Shown piece by piece: positions 14,717 through 24,900 of a stretch of 64,000 nt of DNA (the stretch's first letter is position 1; each line of letters opens with the position of its first letter). Below the pieces are notes generated by a model. It worked only from the letters and a program-made list of their open reading frames with translations. It ran no database searches and was not told the DNA's origin. Where the stretch lies: assembly GCA_964484185.1 (NCBI GenBank), contig CAZAEQ010000001.1:1-64000 (forward strand), written 5' to 3'. Position numbers and translations under genes: made by a program. This stretch comes from F1-120-MAGs238 sp964484185. GTDB lineage: Bacteria; Planctomycetota; Phycisphaerae; Phycisphaerales; UBA1924.

Positions 14717-15685
14717 TCAGATGCCAGCTTTGGCCATGCCCGATGCGCCGATGACTTGCTCTGCGTATTGGCTCATGGCGTCGCGGAGTTGTTCGAAGGA
14801 TTCGAGCACGTAGTAGATGGGCTGGAAGTGGTCGATCTCGAAATCAGTTTCGCAGATGCGTTCGAGGTCGAAGGGGCGCCACTGGGCCACGGGGCGAGCG
14901 GTGCAGTCGGGGATCACTGAACCCTTTTCTTCCCACGCGCCGTTGAGAGCGTATTCGGATTCGCTGTGGCTTGAGACCAGGCCAGAGCCGTAGATCTTGA
15001 CCTGGCCATTTTCGCGGATGAGCCCGAACTCGACGGTGAACCAGAAGAGGCGGCCGAGGCGCTTGATGTGATATTCGTCGTCACAGAGCAGAGCAGCTTT
15101 GCCGTAGGTTTGCAGGAAATCGGCGAAGACGCGCAGGGCGTGAAGTGGCACATGGCCGAAGACATCGTGGAAGATGTCGGGTTCGGGGAGGTAGTCCATG
15201 ACTTCGCGCGGGCGGATGAGGACGGTGGTGGGGAATTCGCGCTGGGCGAGGCAAGCGAAGAAGGCTTTGGCGGGGAGGTAGCCGGGGACGCCGTAGCTGG
15301 CCCAGCTGCTGGTGGCGTGAAGGAACTTGTTGATGCCTTCGAGCTCGGTGCCGGCGCGGAGGGTGATGCCGCCGGCGATGGTGATATCGCGTTCGAGTGT
15401 CTGGTCGTCCAAGAGGGGGATGCGGTCGCGGGTGAGGCGGAGGATGTTCATGCCTTCGATGAATTGGGAGGAGACCTGCTTTTCGAGGACGGTCCAGCGG
15501 CGGTCGAAGAGGTCGCGCCAGACTTCATGATCTTCCTGGGTGTATTTGTGGTAGGCCTGGTGGATGTAGAAGCGGTCGGGGTCGATCTGGTCGGCGGGTG
15601 TTTCTGGAGCTTTGTCAGCGAAGGCCTGGGCGGTGACAGCTTCCTGAGAATCGATGATGTTGTTGTAGCGGATTTCTGAGCGCAT
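14717..15685 (-). CDS. phhA: Phenylalanine 4-monooxygenase
   Basis: Pterin-dependent, iron-containing enzyme that converts phenylalanine to tyrosine. 322 residues. The catalytic core contains the iron-ligand motif DIFHDVFGHVPL (two His) and the Glu ligand in LFWFTVEFGLI, with LEGINKFLHATSSW and KAFFACLAQREFPTT upstream and YYVLESFEQLRDAM at the C-terminus. No regulatory ACT domain, as usual in bacteria. Start MRSEIRYNN at 15685; the frame is open far upstream but composition there is non-coding. Divergent from a LuxR-type regulator (234 bp between starts), and about 1.7 kb from pheA, so phenylalanine metabolism genes cluster loosely here. Confidence 0.95.
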   Translation of the reverse strand: MRSEIRYNNIIDSQEAVTAQAFADKAPETPADQIDPDRFYIHQAYHKYTQEDHEVWRDLFDRRWTVLEKQVSSQFIEGMNILRLTRDRIPLLDDQTLERDITIAGGITLRAGTELEGINKFLHATSSWASYGVPGYLPAKAFFACLAQREFPTTVLIRPREVMDYLPEPDIFHDVFGHVPLHALRVFADFLQTYGKAALLCDDEYHIKRLGRLFWFTVEFGLIRENGQVKIYGSGLVSSHSESEYALNGAWEEKGSVIPDCTARPVAQWRPFDLERICETDFEIDHFQPIYYVLESFEQLRDAMSQYAEQVIGASGMAKAGI

Positions 15686-15918
15686 GTTGAGACCTTTGAG
15701 GGTGGAGGAGAAGTATAGAGGAGCGGGAAGGCCTATGGGTAAAGTACCTTTCTGAGAAGAAACAAGAAACGAAATCGGCAAAGTCAAGTGAAGTTGTGCG
15801 GGGAAAGTGCAATTGTTGGTGCAGCAATGAGTTAAATGATGCCGATGAGAATGGTGACGGGAGTAGGGGGACGGCGTCTGGAGGGACCCGTTCGAGTCAA
15901 TGAGATTGGAGCGAAGCG

Positions 15919-16770
15919 ATGGAGTCACAGAGTCTGACGGCCTTGGGTTCAGAGGCGATGACGGTAGAAGGCTTAGATTGCCTGGTGACACTGGTGGAGC
16001 ATGTGTGTGCGCTCCCTGCAGTAGCGACCCTAGATTGGTGCGATAGGGCGGCGAGTTCATTTGCCAATGAGATTCCGGGCGCAACGGCGATCGTGTTGTT
16101 GGCCAATGTCGCAGCGGATGGAACGATCCGCGAGATTGAGTCGATAGGCGTTGCCAAACAAGGTGGGGCCAGCGAGGCGGAACTGGGTGAGGTGCGTATT
16201 CGCACTGAGCGCATGTCGTCGCTGGAGCTATATCTTGGAAACTTGACGGCGGGCAAACCTCAGGTAGGTTTGATCTCGCGCGTGAATGGTGATCGACCCT
16301 GCGAACTTGTGAATTTGTTCAGCGGCATTTCGGCCGCCGGAGTGATTGCCGGAGTGTGTGCGCTGGGAGATCCGGCGGCGGGGCGAATTCTGTGCGTAAT
16401 TGTGGGTACTTCGGCGGGTATGCCTGAATGGGTTCCTGGCGTGCTCAGCTCGATTCTGCCCTCGCTTTCCCGCAAGGTCATGGTTGCGATTGGTGCATCG
16501 ACCTCGGCCAAGAGCGGTTGGATCAGTCCGCGCGAGCAGATGGTGCTTGAGCAATTGATTCTGGGTAAGAGTGTGAAGCAGATCGCAGATGACCTGGGAC
16601 GCAGCCCGCACACAGTGCATGATCATGTGAAGGCGCTGCATCGCAAGCTGAATGCGTCAAGCCGTGGCGAGTTGGTGGCGCGAGCACTTGGACATCTGAT
16701 GGAAGGCTCAAAGGTCCGGCATGCCGATGGCCATACACCTGGACAGGGTGATGGCCGTCAAGCTGCGTGA
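15919..16770 (+). CDS. LuxR-type DNA-binding regulator
   Basis: 283 residues. The C-terminal GerE/LuxR helix-turn-helix is clear: ISPREQMVLEQLILGKS, VKQIADDLGRSPHTVHDHVK (about residues 195-235). The N-terminal ~180 residues are a sensor part without a motif I recognise; not a receiver domain, since no phospho-acceptor Asp context is seen. The ATG has GGAGCGAAGCG before it. Divergent from phhA, so regulation of phhA is a fair guess. Terminator follows at 16798. Confidence 0.88.
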   Translation: MESQSLTALGSEAMTVEGLDCLVTLVEHVCALPAVATLDWCDRAASSFANEIPGATAIVLLANVAADGTIREIESIGVAKQGGASEAELGEVRIRTERMSSLELYLGNLTAGKPQVGLISRVNGDRPCELVNLFSGISAAGVIAGVCALGDPAAGRILCVIVGTSAGMPEWVPGVLSSILPSLSRKVMVAIGASTSAKSGWISPREQMVLEQLILGKSVKQIADDLGRSPHTVHDHVKALHRKLNASSRGELVARALGHLMEGSKVRHADGHTPGQGDGRQAA

Positions 16771-16797
16771 GATTAGAAGTGAAGTTGAAATTGCAAG

Positions 16798-16823
16798 ACT
16801 CCCGTGGAAGCACGGGAGTTTTT
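16798..16823 (+). terminator. Intrinsic terminator after the LuxR-type gene
   Basis: ACTCCCGTG-GAAG-CACGGGAGT (16798-16819) followed by TTTTC. The stem is symmetrical and may also serve the convergent small gene at 16850. Confidence 0.88.
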
Positions 16824-16849
16824 CTTTGGCGCAGGATGCCGGGAGTCAA

Positions 16850-17137
16850 TCAGCCCTTGGCGTCGAGCGTGCGGCCAAGGAGGACGCCGGTCGCGGCGGA
16901 GTTTTTTTCAGCTGGATTGCGGTACATGGGCAGAACATCGCGAGGCACGGAGGATTTCTGGGCTGTGCGACCGGAGATTTCGACAGAATCTGAGAATGCG
17001 ACTTTGCCCTGGACCTGGCCGGCGACGAGCGTGTTGGCGGGCTTGTTTGTGGATTTGGCCTGCTGGGTTTTTGCACTCGGCTGAACGCCGTACGCAGCTT
17101 GAATTCTGAAGGGGAGTGTCGGTGGGATATTGCTCAT
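16850..17137 (-). CDS. Small conserved-looking hypothetical protein, 95 aa
   Basis: MSNIPPTLPFRIQAAYGVQ, KSTNKPANTLVAGQVQGKVAF, DVLPMYRNPAEKNSAAT, GVLLGRTLDAKG. Rich in Ala, Thr and Gln at the N-terminus, no signal peptide and no membrane segment. The pattern 'LVAG.V.GKV.F ... P.YR.PA.KN.AAT....GR..D..G' looks like a planctomycete protein of unknown function I recall only vaguely. Convergent with the LuxR gene. Start is chosen for composition; the frame is open upstream to 17272. Confidence 0.6.
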   Translation of the reverse strand: MSNIPPTLPFRIQAAYGVQPSAKTQQAKSTNKPANTLVAGQVQGKVAFSDSVEISGRTAQKSSVPRDVLPMYRNPAEKNSAATGVLLGRTLDAKG

Positions 17138-17341
17138 GCGGGAGATTGAATCGGCGGCAAGGGGGAGAGTGGGTGCAGGATTGATTGTTGTAAATCGCCA
17201 GGTCGGCAAGAAACGCGGCGTAGTTCGGGGGCTGGCTGGAAATGGGGTAGCTTGGTGCGCTGAAGTGCGCAAGAACTTCGCAGAGATTGGAGCAAGGAAC
17301 GCGAACGCTCCGCCGATAATGGGGATGAAGAATGGAGCAGC

Positions 17342-18511
17342 ATGGCCCGCAAGAAGGTTTCAAAGCAAGTTAGAAAGAAGAGCGAGCCAAAGGTGTCGCT
17401 GGATGATCTGCGTCGGCGGATCAACGAAGTTGATCAGAAACTGATTGACGTGCTTAATGCTCGTGCACGCCTGGTGGTTGAGGTGGGTAAGGCGAAGCAG
17501 GCCGAGGGGTTGCCGATTTATGCGCCGCACCGTGAGGTGGAGGTGATTGATCGGGCGATTAAGACCAGCCGCGAAAGCGGGGGAGTTTTGCCCGATCGGG
17601 CGATTGAGGCGGTGTTTCGTGAGTTGATGTCGGGGAGCATGGCATTGCAGCAGCCGACGCGGGTGGGATTTCTGGGGCCAGCGGGGTCGTATTCGCATCA
17701 GGCGGCGGTGAAGCACTTTGGTTCGAGCATGGAGCTTGATGATCTGCATGCCATTGAAGGCGTGTTTGATGAAGTGGCGCGCGGGCATGTTTCGTATGGA
17801 CTGGTGCCGATTGAAAACTCGCTGCACGGTGGCGTGGTTGAAACTCTCGATGCATTTCGTGCGATGAAGACTGGTATTACGATTTACGCGGAAGTGCAGA
17901 TGCAGGTGCACCATGCGTTGTTGAGTAATTGTGCGCCTGCCGCGATTCGCAGAATTCACTCTAAGCCCGAGGTGTTTTCACAATGTCGGCATTGGCTGGC
18001 AACGCAGTATCCAAAGGCGGAACTCGTGGCTGAGGCGAGCTCGAGCCGGGCGGCGACGGTGGTCGCGGAATTGAGCGCCAAAGCGATGGCGGCGGGCAAA
18101 GAGCCGCAGTGCGCAGCTATTGCCTCGGAATTGTCAGGGCAGTTGTATGGTCTAAACATCCTGTTTGAGAAGATCGAGGATTCGACAGACAACCTGACCA
18201 GGTTTCTGGTGATATCGAAGCACCAGGCGATTCGCAGCGGCGATGACAAGACATCGATTATGTTTCACACGGCGGACAAGCCGGGTGCACTGGTGAGCGT
18301 CCTGAGCGTATTTCAGTCCCGCGGGATCAATTTGTCGCACATCGATAAGCGACCGAGCGGGCGGCGGAACTGGACCTATACCTTCTATATCGATGCGATT
18401 GGACACCGAGAAGACGCCAACCTGGCGGCGGCGGTGGTGGAGGCGAGGGCGCATTGCCGCGATTTAGAGGTACTAGGTAGCTATCCCAGATCGAAGCGGA
18501 TTCTGGAATAA
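17342..18511 (+). CDS. pheA: Bifunctional chorismate mutase / prephenate dehydratase
   Basis: 389 residues. It converts chorismate to prephenate and then to phenylpyruvate, the committed route to phenylalanine. The AroQ-type mutase is at about 17-100 (LDDLRRRINEVDQKLIDVLN). The dehydratase is at about 105-290 (RVGFLGPAGSYSHQAAVKHF, VPIENSLHGGVVETLD, and the catalytic-site TRFLVI). The ACT regulatory domain is at about 300-385 (KPGALVSVLSVFQSRGINLS, HIDKRPS in place of the usual ESRP). GGAG lies 6 nt before the ATG. A basic N-terminal tail (MARKKVSKQVRKKSEPK) precedes the mutase. The ACT domain predicts feedback control by phenylalanine. Confidence 0.96.
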   Translation: MARKKVSKQVRKKSEPKVSLDDLRRRINEVDQKLIDVLNARARLVVEVGKAKQAEGLPIYAPHREVEVIDRAIKTSRESGGVLPDRAIEAVFRELMSGSMALQQPTRVGFLGPAGSYSHQAAVKHFGSSMELDDLHAIEGVFDEVARGHVSYGLVPIENSLHGGVVETLDAFRAMKTGITIYAEVQMQVHHALLSNCAPAAIRRIHSKPEVFSQCRHWLATQYPKAELVAEASSSRAATVVAELSAKAMAAGKEPQCAAIASELSGQLYGLNILFEKIEDSTDNLTRFLVISKHQAIRSGDDKTSIMFHTADKPGALVSVLSVFQSRGINLSHIDKRPSGRRNWTYTFYIDAIGHREDANLAAAVVEARAHCRDLEVLGSYPRSKRILE

Positions 18512-18984
18512 TCTAGACCGATGGGTCTAGGGAAGAGCCGAAGAGTGGTAGATTGCGCAGAGTTGCCTGGAAATGCAACCGGAGCGGCGGGAGGTTCGTA
18601 GATACCTGTGGCCGCGGCTGAGCAAACGCGCCTGAAATCCGTACTAGGTATTTGTACGGTATAAAGAATTTGGGCGTCAAAGTTGTGCCGCGAACGAAAA
18701 TCGGGTAGGCTATAGAGGCGAGAGTGACTTAGGGAACCTACTTTAGGATACTAACTTAGGGACACGGGTTGCTTGAGCGCAAGGCGGAGTTAGAGTTAAC
18801 TCCGAGCACAGCGGAATACCTGCCAGTTCGCCGGATGCGAATGTAAGAGCAGATGACAGTCCGCCCCCTTGGGACATTTTGTGTTTGTTCATGGTCGGAT
18901 TCGCGGGGTAAGATCGCTCACTCACGGGCGTATCAAACCGGGTGGCAGAATTGCCGCACGGTAGACAAATTGCAGGAGTCGGTA
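18512..18984 (+). other. Leader region of the giant protein gene
   Basis: About 470 bp without a supported gene. It holds a TATAAA box (18660-18665) with no good -35, direct repeats CTTAGGGA (about 18728 and 18753) with a related CTTTAGGATA between them, and a perfect 8-bp hairpin CGGAGTTA-gagt-TAACTCCG (18785-18804). A long structured 5' leader is likely. The giant ORF's frame is open back to 18853, but the AGGAG-preceded ATG at 18985 is the better start. Confidence 0.45.
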
Positions 18985-21900
18985 ATGGGTCTTTGGAACC
19001 GGCTGGTAGCGAAACTTGGGACGGATCTGAACTCGAACCGCCGCAGCGGCAAGCGCCTCGAGCGCACGCGCGGAGGGCGCACAGCATCGGCGATAGCCGG
19101 GCTCGCGGGAAAGACCGGGGTTGAGAACCTTGAAGGGCGGCAGCTGCTCTCGTACACGATTACGCCAGCAGATGTCGATCCGGCCACCGGGCTGGGCACT
19201 CGCACGTTCGACGTTGTCACGTTCCTTCCATATCTTGGATTGACGAACGATATTGAAGATCAGGACCCAACGACTGAGCTTGAGAATCTTGACGATGAGG
19301 ACCTGGTAAACATTCCCAACGGCGCACCCGGACTTCTGCTTGATGGCAGCAATTTCCGTATTACGTCTCTTGCCGACCAGACCGATCCACAGCCATATCT
19401 GAGTATTCGTGCAGCGGCCCAGAACAACCAGTTCATGAGAGTGACGCCGTTCCCGGTGTCGCGCGGGTATTCCGTTTCATTCCCTGATCAAACGACAGGT
19501 GATGCACGAGTCATCGATCAATTCTCGATGGACGTCGCGGCAGAACCTGGTCTTGCGACCGGGTGGAATCCGTTCAATACCACAGTCAATCTTCTGTACA
19601 ACGGAACAGTCGTCAGAACGTTTACGGGTCTTGGCCTTGAAGCAACACGCCAGGCTCCTGGACCGCAGGGAACTGGCACGTATCTCTTCAGAGGTACCAA
19701 CGTTCAGCCAGTGTTCGACGAAGTTCAGGTCATTACGATTGCAGCGGCCGGAAACATTCCGTATCGCGTTGACAATCTGCAGGCAGTCATTGCGCCCACA
19801 ACATGGGCACAGTTCATTGACGCACGCTATCGCGCCGGCATTCACGGCACATTGACTGGCCCAGTCGGGGCATCGGTTACGCTCTTCGATCTTTACGGAA
19901 ACGAACTGATCGACACAATCGCACTGGGAATTCCAGATGGCGGAACGATTCCGATCGGTGGCGGCGCTGCGACCGGCCGGCCCGACATCAACGTCGGCTT
20001 CGGTTCAATCCGAATCACTGGTTCGGATGAACGCACATCGCTCATTGTGAGCGGTACGCAGATTGTGACGACCACCACGCCGCCAGTGTTCTTCTTCCGC
20101 GGCGAGAACAATTTCTATGCTCTTCCAGTTGAGAACTGGGTCGGGCAGATGGATGCCATCGAAGGTTTGAACTTCGGATTTGACCGCAAGAATGATGAGC
20201 CGGGAACAATTCAAGGGCTTTCGGGTGGTCCCGGTACCTTTATCCTCGGGTCACCGTTCGTCCGCGACATTTCGACTGTTACCTCTTATGCCCCACGCGC
20301 AGATGCAGTGGCGGTTCCGATTCAGGGTGGCTTCACACGCGCCAATCAAGGACTCTTTGTTGAAGGTTCAATCGGCTCAGTCATTCTTGACGGAATGGTT
20401 TTTGGTTCGAGCCGTGTTGAAGGCTACATCAACAAATTGAACTTTGCGCAGTTGATGGGCAGCCTCACAGTTGATGGCGATGCGGGTTCAATCGTTCTCG
20501 GCGGCGACTCTGGTCGCTGGTCAGATGATGATGGCGCTCAGGGTCGTCAGTTCAAGACGGGCGGACAGATCATTGTTGGACGCACACTTGGTGACTTGAA
20601 CATCGGCGGCCGTAACGGCCTCGATATCACCATTATCGGCGACATCAATTCCCCCAGCACTCGCCCTCCACGCAACATCGAAACATATCTAGAGAACGAA
20701 GTTCTCATGGGTATTGATCCGGGGACAGCAGACGGCGTTCGTCTGACTCAGAGAACAAATCACGACAACAACGGCCTTGCCTCCTTTACATTGGCCGATG
20801 ACCTTTTCCAGACTGATCGTCAGAAGTTCTATTACGGCACAAGCGGCGTGCGCAACGATCAATTCCTGCATTCGGAATGGATCGGCAATGCAGGCAGCTC
20901 GGTCCGAGTCAAAGGCGTTTTGTCTGGAGCTGATCCGGTAGATGGCGAAGATACCAATGACATCTTTGCGTTCTATTCAGATGGTACAACTCCGATCAAC
21001 ATCGAAGCGATTTCGAACCGCGCACGATTCAACATGCTGGTTCGAATCATGGATGAAACCGGCCGCACATTGGCCGCGACGCAGTATTCACCCACCGATC
21101 AGATTGATTCCCGTCTGGCTTTCAAGCCCGATCGGCCTGGCGTGTATTACATCAACGTCACTGACCCAGCTGGCGCTGATGGCGGCTTCCAGCCAATCGG
21201 TTACACCATGCTCGTGACGGGTATGACCCCGTCAACAGTTGGTCTGTTCACAACCGCTGGCTCAAACGGTGGTGCACTACTTCCGACAACTCTGCGTACG
21301 AGCTTCAATGTTCTTTCCGGTTCAGTCGGCGCGGTCCGCATCGGCACAGGGCTTGGGGCTGGCGGCGGATTCCAGTCAATCGACGACATCGTCAATTATG
21401 TAGATAAGCCAGACCCGGCTACGCGCGCTCCGGAAGATGATCTCTACGACGTTCGCGGCAGCTCATACTCGATCGCCGGAAACCTTGGTGCATTCATCGC
21501 AGGCTCAGATATCTGGGACAATTCTGCGAACGCGACAAGCGCGGTTGAGTTGTTTGTCAACGGCGATCTTGGCGAGTTGATCACCGGTCTGAATCCGCTT
21601 GCAGGAGCGATCGGCCCCAACGAAGGCGATGTTAACTTCCTCAATCTGCGTGTGGGCGGCCGCATTGGTAACGTGAATATCCGCGGCGGTATCGGCATGG
21701 ATCAGGACAACATTCCTGGGCCGCGCGACACTGTTCAGTTCGATCCGGCGCGCAATGCCGATGTGGTCATTCAGACCGGCATCAATGGCGGCGCGGGCGA
21801 CATAGGTATTTTCCGCACAGGTTTCCACCTGATCTCCGGCGCTTTGAGCATTCGCACCAGCCCCGGCTCGGTCATTGGCGGACTGCTCTTCAGCCAGGAT

Positions 21901-24900
21901 GTTTATAACGAAGTTGGTGTTCGCACCGGTCTTTACAACTACGGCTTCTTCACCGGCGATCGCGGCGTGTACCTTAACACCGGCGCTGGTTCGGATATTC
22001 GTTTCATCGACTTCCCCAAGTTGTCTCAGATTTCCGGCAACGATGTGTTCACCCCCATCCGCGCTGCGACACCGATCGAAGTTGTTGATGACAACGGCAC
22101 CGTTCTGCGGATCTTCGTTGAAAACCCAGCAGGCGTCGGCGACACCGGCATCGTTGGTCAGATTCGATCCATCGCGGTCGATGGCGGACAAGGTTCGGCG
22201 ATCGGTCAGATCTCGGTGAACCTGGCAGGTGGTCGAAAGTTGACTATCGAGGGCGTCGCTACCGGTGTGAATCCCAATGCGCAGATTTCGATTGGTCGAC
22301 TGCTCGTTACAGGCTCAGATGTTGCATCGTCGATCTCGCTGACCGGCAGCATACAGGTCGATGTCTACCGCATTGATATCGCGGGCGACATGAACACGAT
22401 TACCAATGACACACCTGGCGGCGATATTGTGTTCATTGATACCAATACGCTGAACTCGATCAATATTGAGCGCGGAAATCTTGGTAATACACAGCTCCCG
22501 GCATTTGGCCCACAAAACTGGGGTGCAAACCTTGGTCTTGCATACGGCACCGGCGCTGGCGGCGGTATCGGCGGTCCGATCACCGTTCCCAAGGACATCT
22601 TCTTCGATTCCATCAACGCATCGGCCGCGATTTATCGTCCGATCCGTGACGATGAGCTGTACGCGAACAACGCGGCCTATGCCGACGACCTTGGTATGCC
22701 GATTCACGATCGCGTCCGCGGTCTGGTCGTTCGTACTGGAAATCTCGGCGCTGTCACCGTCTCTGGCAACATCTATGACGTGTATGTGCCTGGCGGCAAC
22801 ATCGGAAACGTTCTTGCTAATTCAGATTCTGCAGGCGTTGCCGACCACACTCGCTTTGAGGGCATCAGCGGCGTGATCTACGCTGGCGGCGATATTGGAA
22901 TCATTGATCCAGGTGACGGCATTGCCGCAAGCAGTGACACTCCTCTGGCCAATACCGGTATTCTGGCGCTTGACGATATTGGTCAGCTCAATGTTGGCCG
23001 CATCCGCGGCACAATTCTGACCGGCAACATTCTCGCGTTGAACGACGATTCAGCGGAGGATGTCGGAGCCCTGCTTACGGGTTTCGCATCGATTACGGTC
23101 GACAATGGCGTCATCAAGGATGCCTACTTTGGTTCTGACAACATCGACTCCTGGTGGCACAGCCCGGTCACCCGCGACGGCATTGCGCACGTCGGTGAAG
23201 TCGGACTCTTCAATCTCACACGCACGAACTTCTTCCGCAGCACAATCTCAGCGCTCAATATCGGCACGGTCCAGATCTCTGATGGCTCGTTCGACGCATC
23301 TCGCATTCTCGCGGGTAACGACATCGGCAGCGTGACCGCTGCTGGATATCGCAACTCCACACTGCTGGGTGATTCCAACGAAGTTCGCTACAACGAGATT
23401 CTCGCTGGACACAACATCGACAAGATCCTGGCGGGCGCTGTCGGCGGCGCCGGCGGCGGCATCGGCGCTCCACCGTCGGTGGACGCCGCGACATCAGATA
23501 TTTCCGACCTCACCGTTGAAGCTGGCGGCAGCATCACCGGCGGCGTTGCGGCTCGCAACATCTCCCGCTCGAAGTTCAGCGTCGCGGTGGCGATGCCATC
23601 GTTCGCGGCGTCAGGCAGCATTCGTGCCAGCTTGATCAATGCGGGCTCGGTCACGACTATTACCGCTGGCAAAGACATCGTTTCCTCAGAAATCAATATC
23701 TCGGGCAACGCTGAGACTATCAGCGCGATCGATCGCATCTACAACAGCTCAATTGCAATCACCGGCCCCGCTGGTCGATTGAATGCCATTCAGGCCGGAA
23801 CGCTCTTTGACGGTGAACTCACCGTCACCGGAACTATCAATCGCATCAGCTCTGGCGGCGATATCAAGTTGACACTTGTTACCAGCTCCAGCGTTGGCGA
23901 TATCAACCTGATTCAGGCCGCTCGCGATGCGGATGTCCGCGGCGATATCGGCGGCAACCTTCAGCAGCTGATCGCAGGTCGCCACTTCGGCAGCTTCGCG
24001 AATCCTGGTTCACTTGTGGTTCGTGGCGACATTCTGGGCGAAGTGACCACTTCAACCGGCGTGATCTATAACGAAATCCGCGTTGGTGGCGCTATTCGCG
24101 GGACAATCACCTCTGGTGGTAATATCTCAACGAAGCCAACCGCGAATCTCACGCCAACCGGCTCGATCGTTGCCGCGGGGACGATTAATGCAGTCACCTT
24201 CAACAGCGACTTTGGTGGCGACATCATCTCTTACTCAGGTGGTATTGCCAGCATCGTGATTAATTCTGGTTCACTGGTTGGTGGCCGCACAATCGCGGCA
24301 TATGACGGCTCAATCGGTAACCTTGTGATTAACAACGGTCACCTGTTGAGCAATGTCTATGCTGAAGTCGATGTTTCGAACCTCAGCGTGCTCAGGTCTG
24401 GCGATGGCATCTTTGGTTCAGTCGGTGTCGATGAAAATCGATCGGCGGTAGCCAGCTATGACGCCTTCCGCAATCAGCTGCCACAGGGATATTTTGCGAC
24501 AACACAGAATCAGGGCGTGAAGATTGAGGCTGGTCGCGACGTCGTCAATGTGACAGTCGCTGGCGGCTTCTACGAGTCCAGCGTGGTCGCGGGCCAGAGA
24601 ATCTTGAACGTTGCAATCGCAGGCGCAGTTGCCAACGACTTCATTACTACAGGTACTGGCAGCACGTTTGTCGCTGGCGATTCGATCGATGGCGTTCGCG
24701 TCAACGGTGCAGTCAGCAATGCTCTGTTCCTCGCAGGCGCGACTTTGCTTGGCAAAGACAACCGCGCTGGCGGCACTGGCTTGTCAGCTGATACGCTCAA
24801 GCCCGGAAACATTACGAGTGTGACAATCGGCGGCAACGCCACCAACGTCAACTTCTCCGCAGGCCTGATCGCGGGCAGCGATGGCATCTACAACACAACC

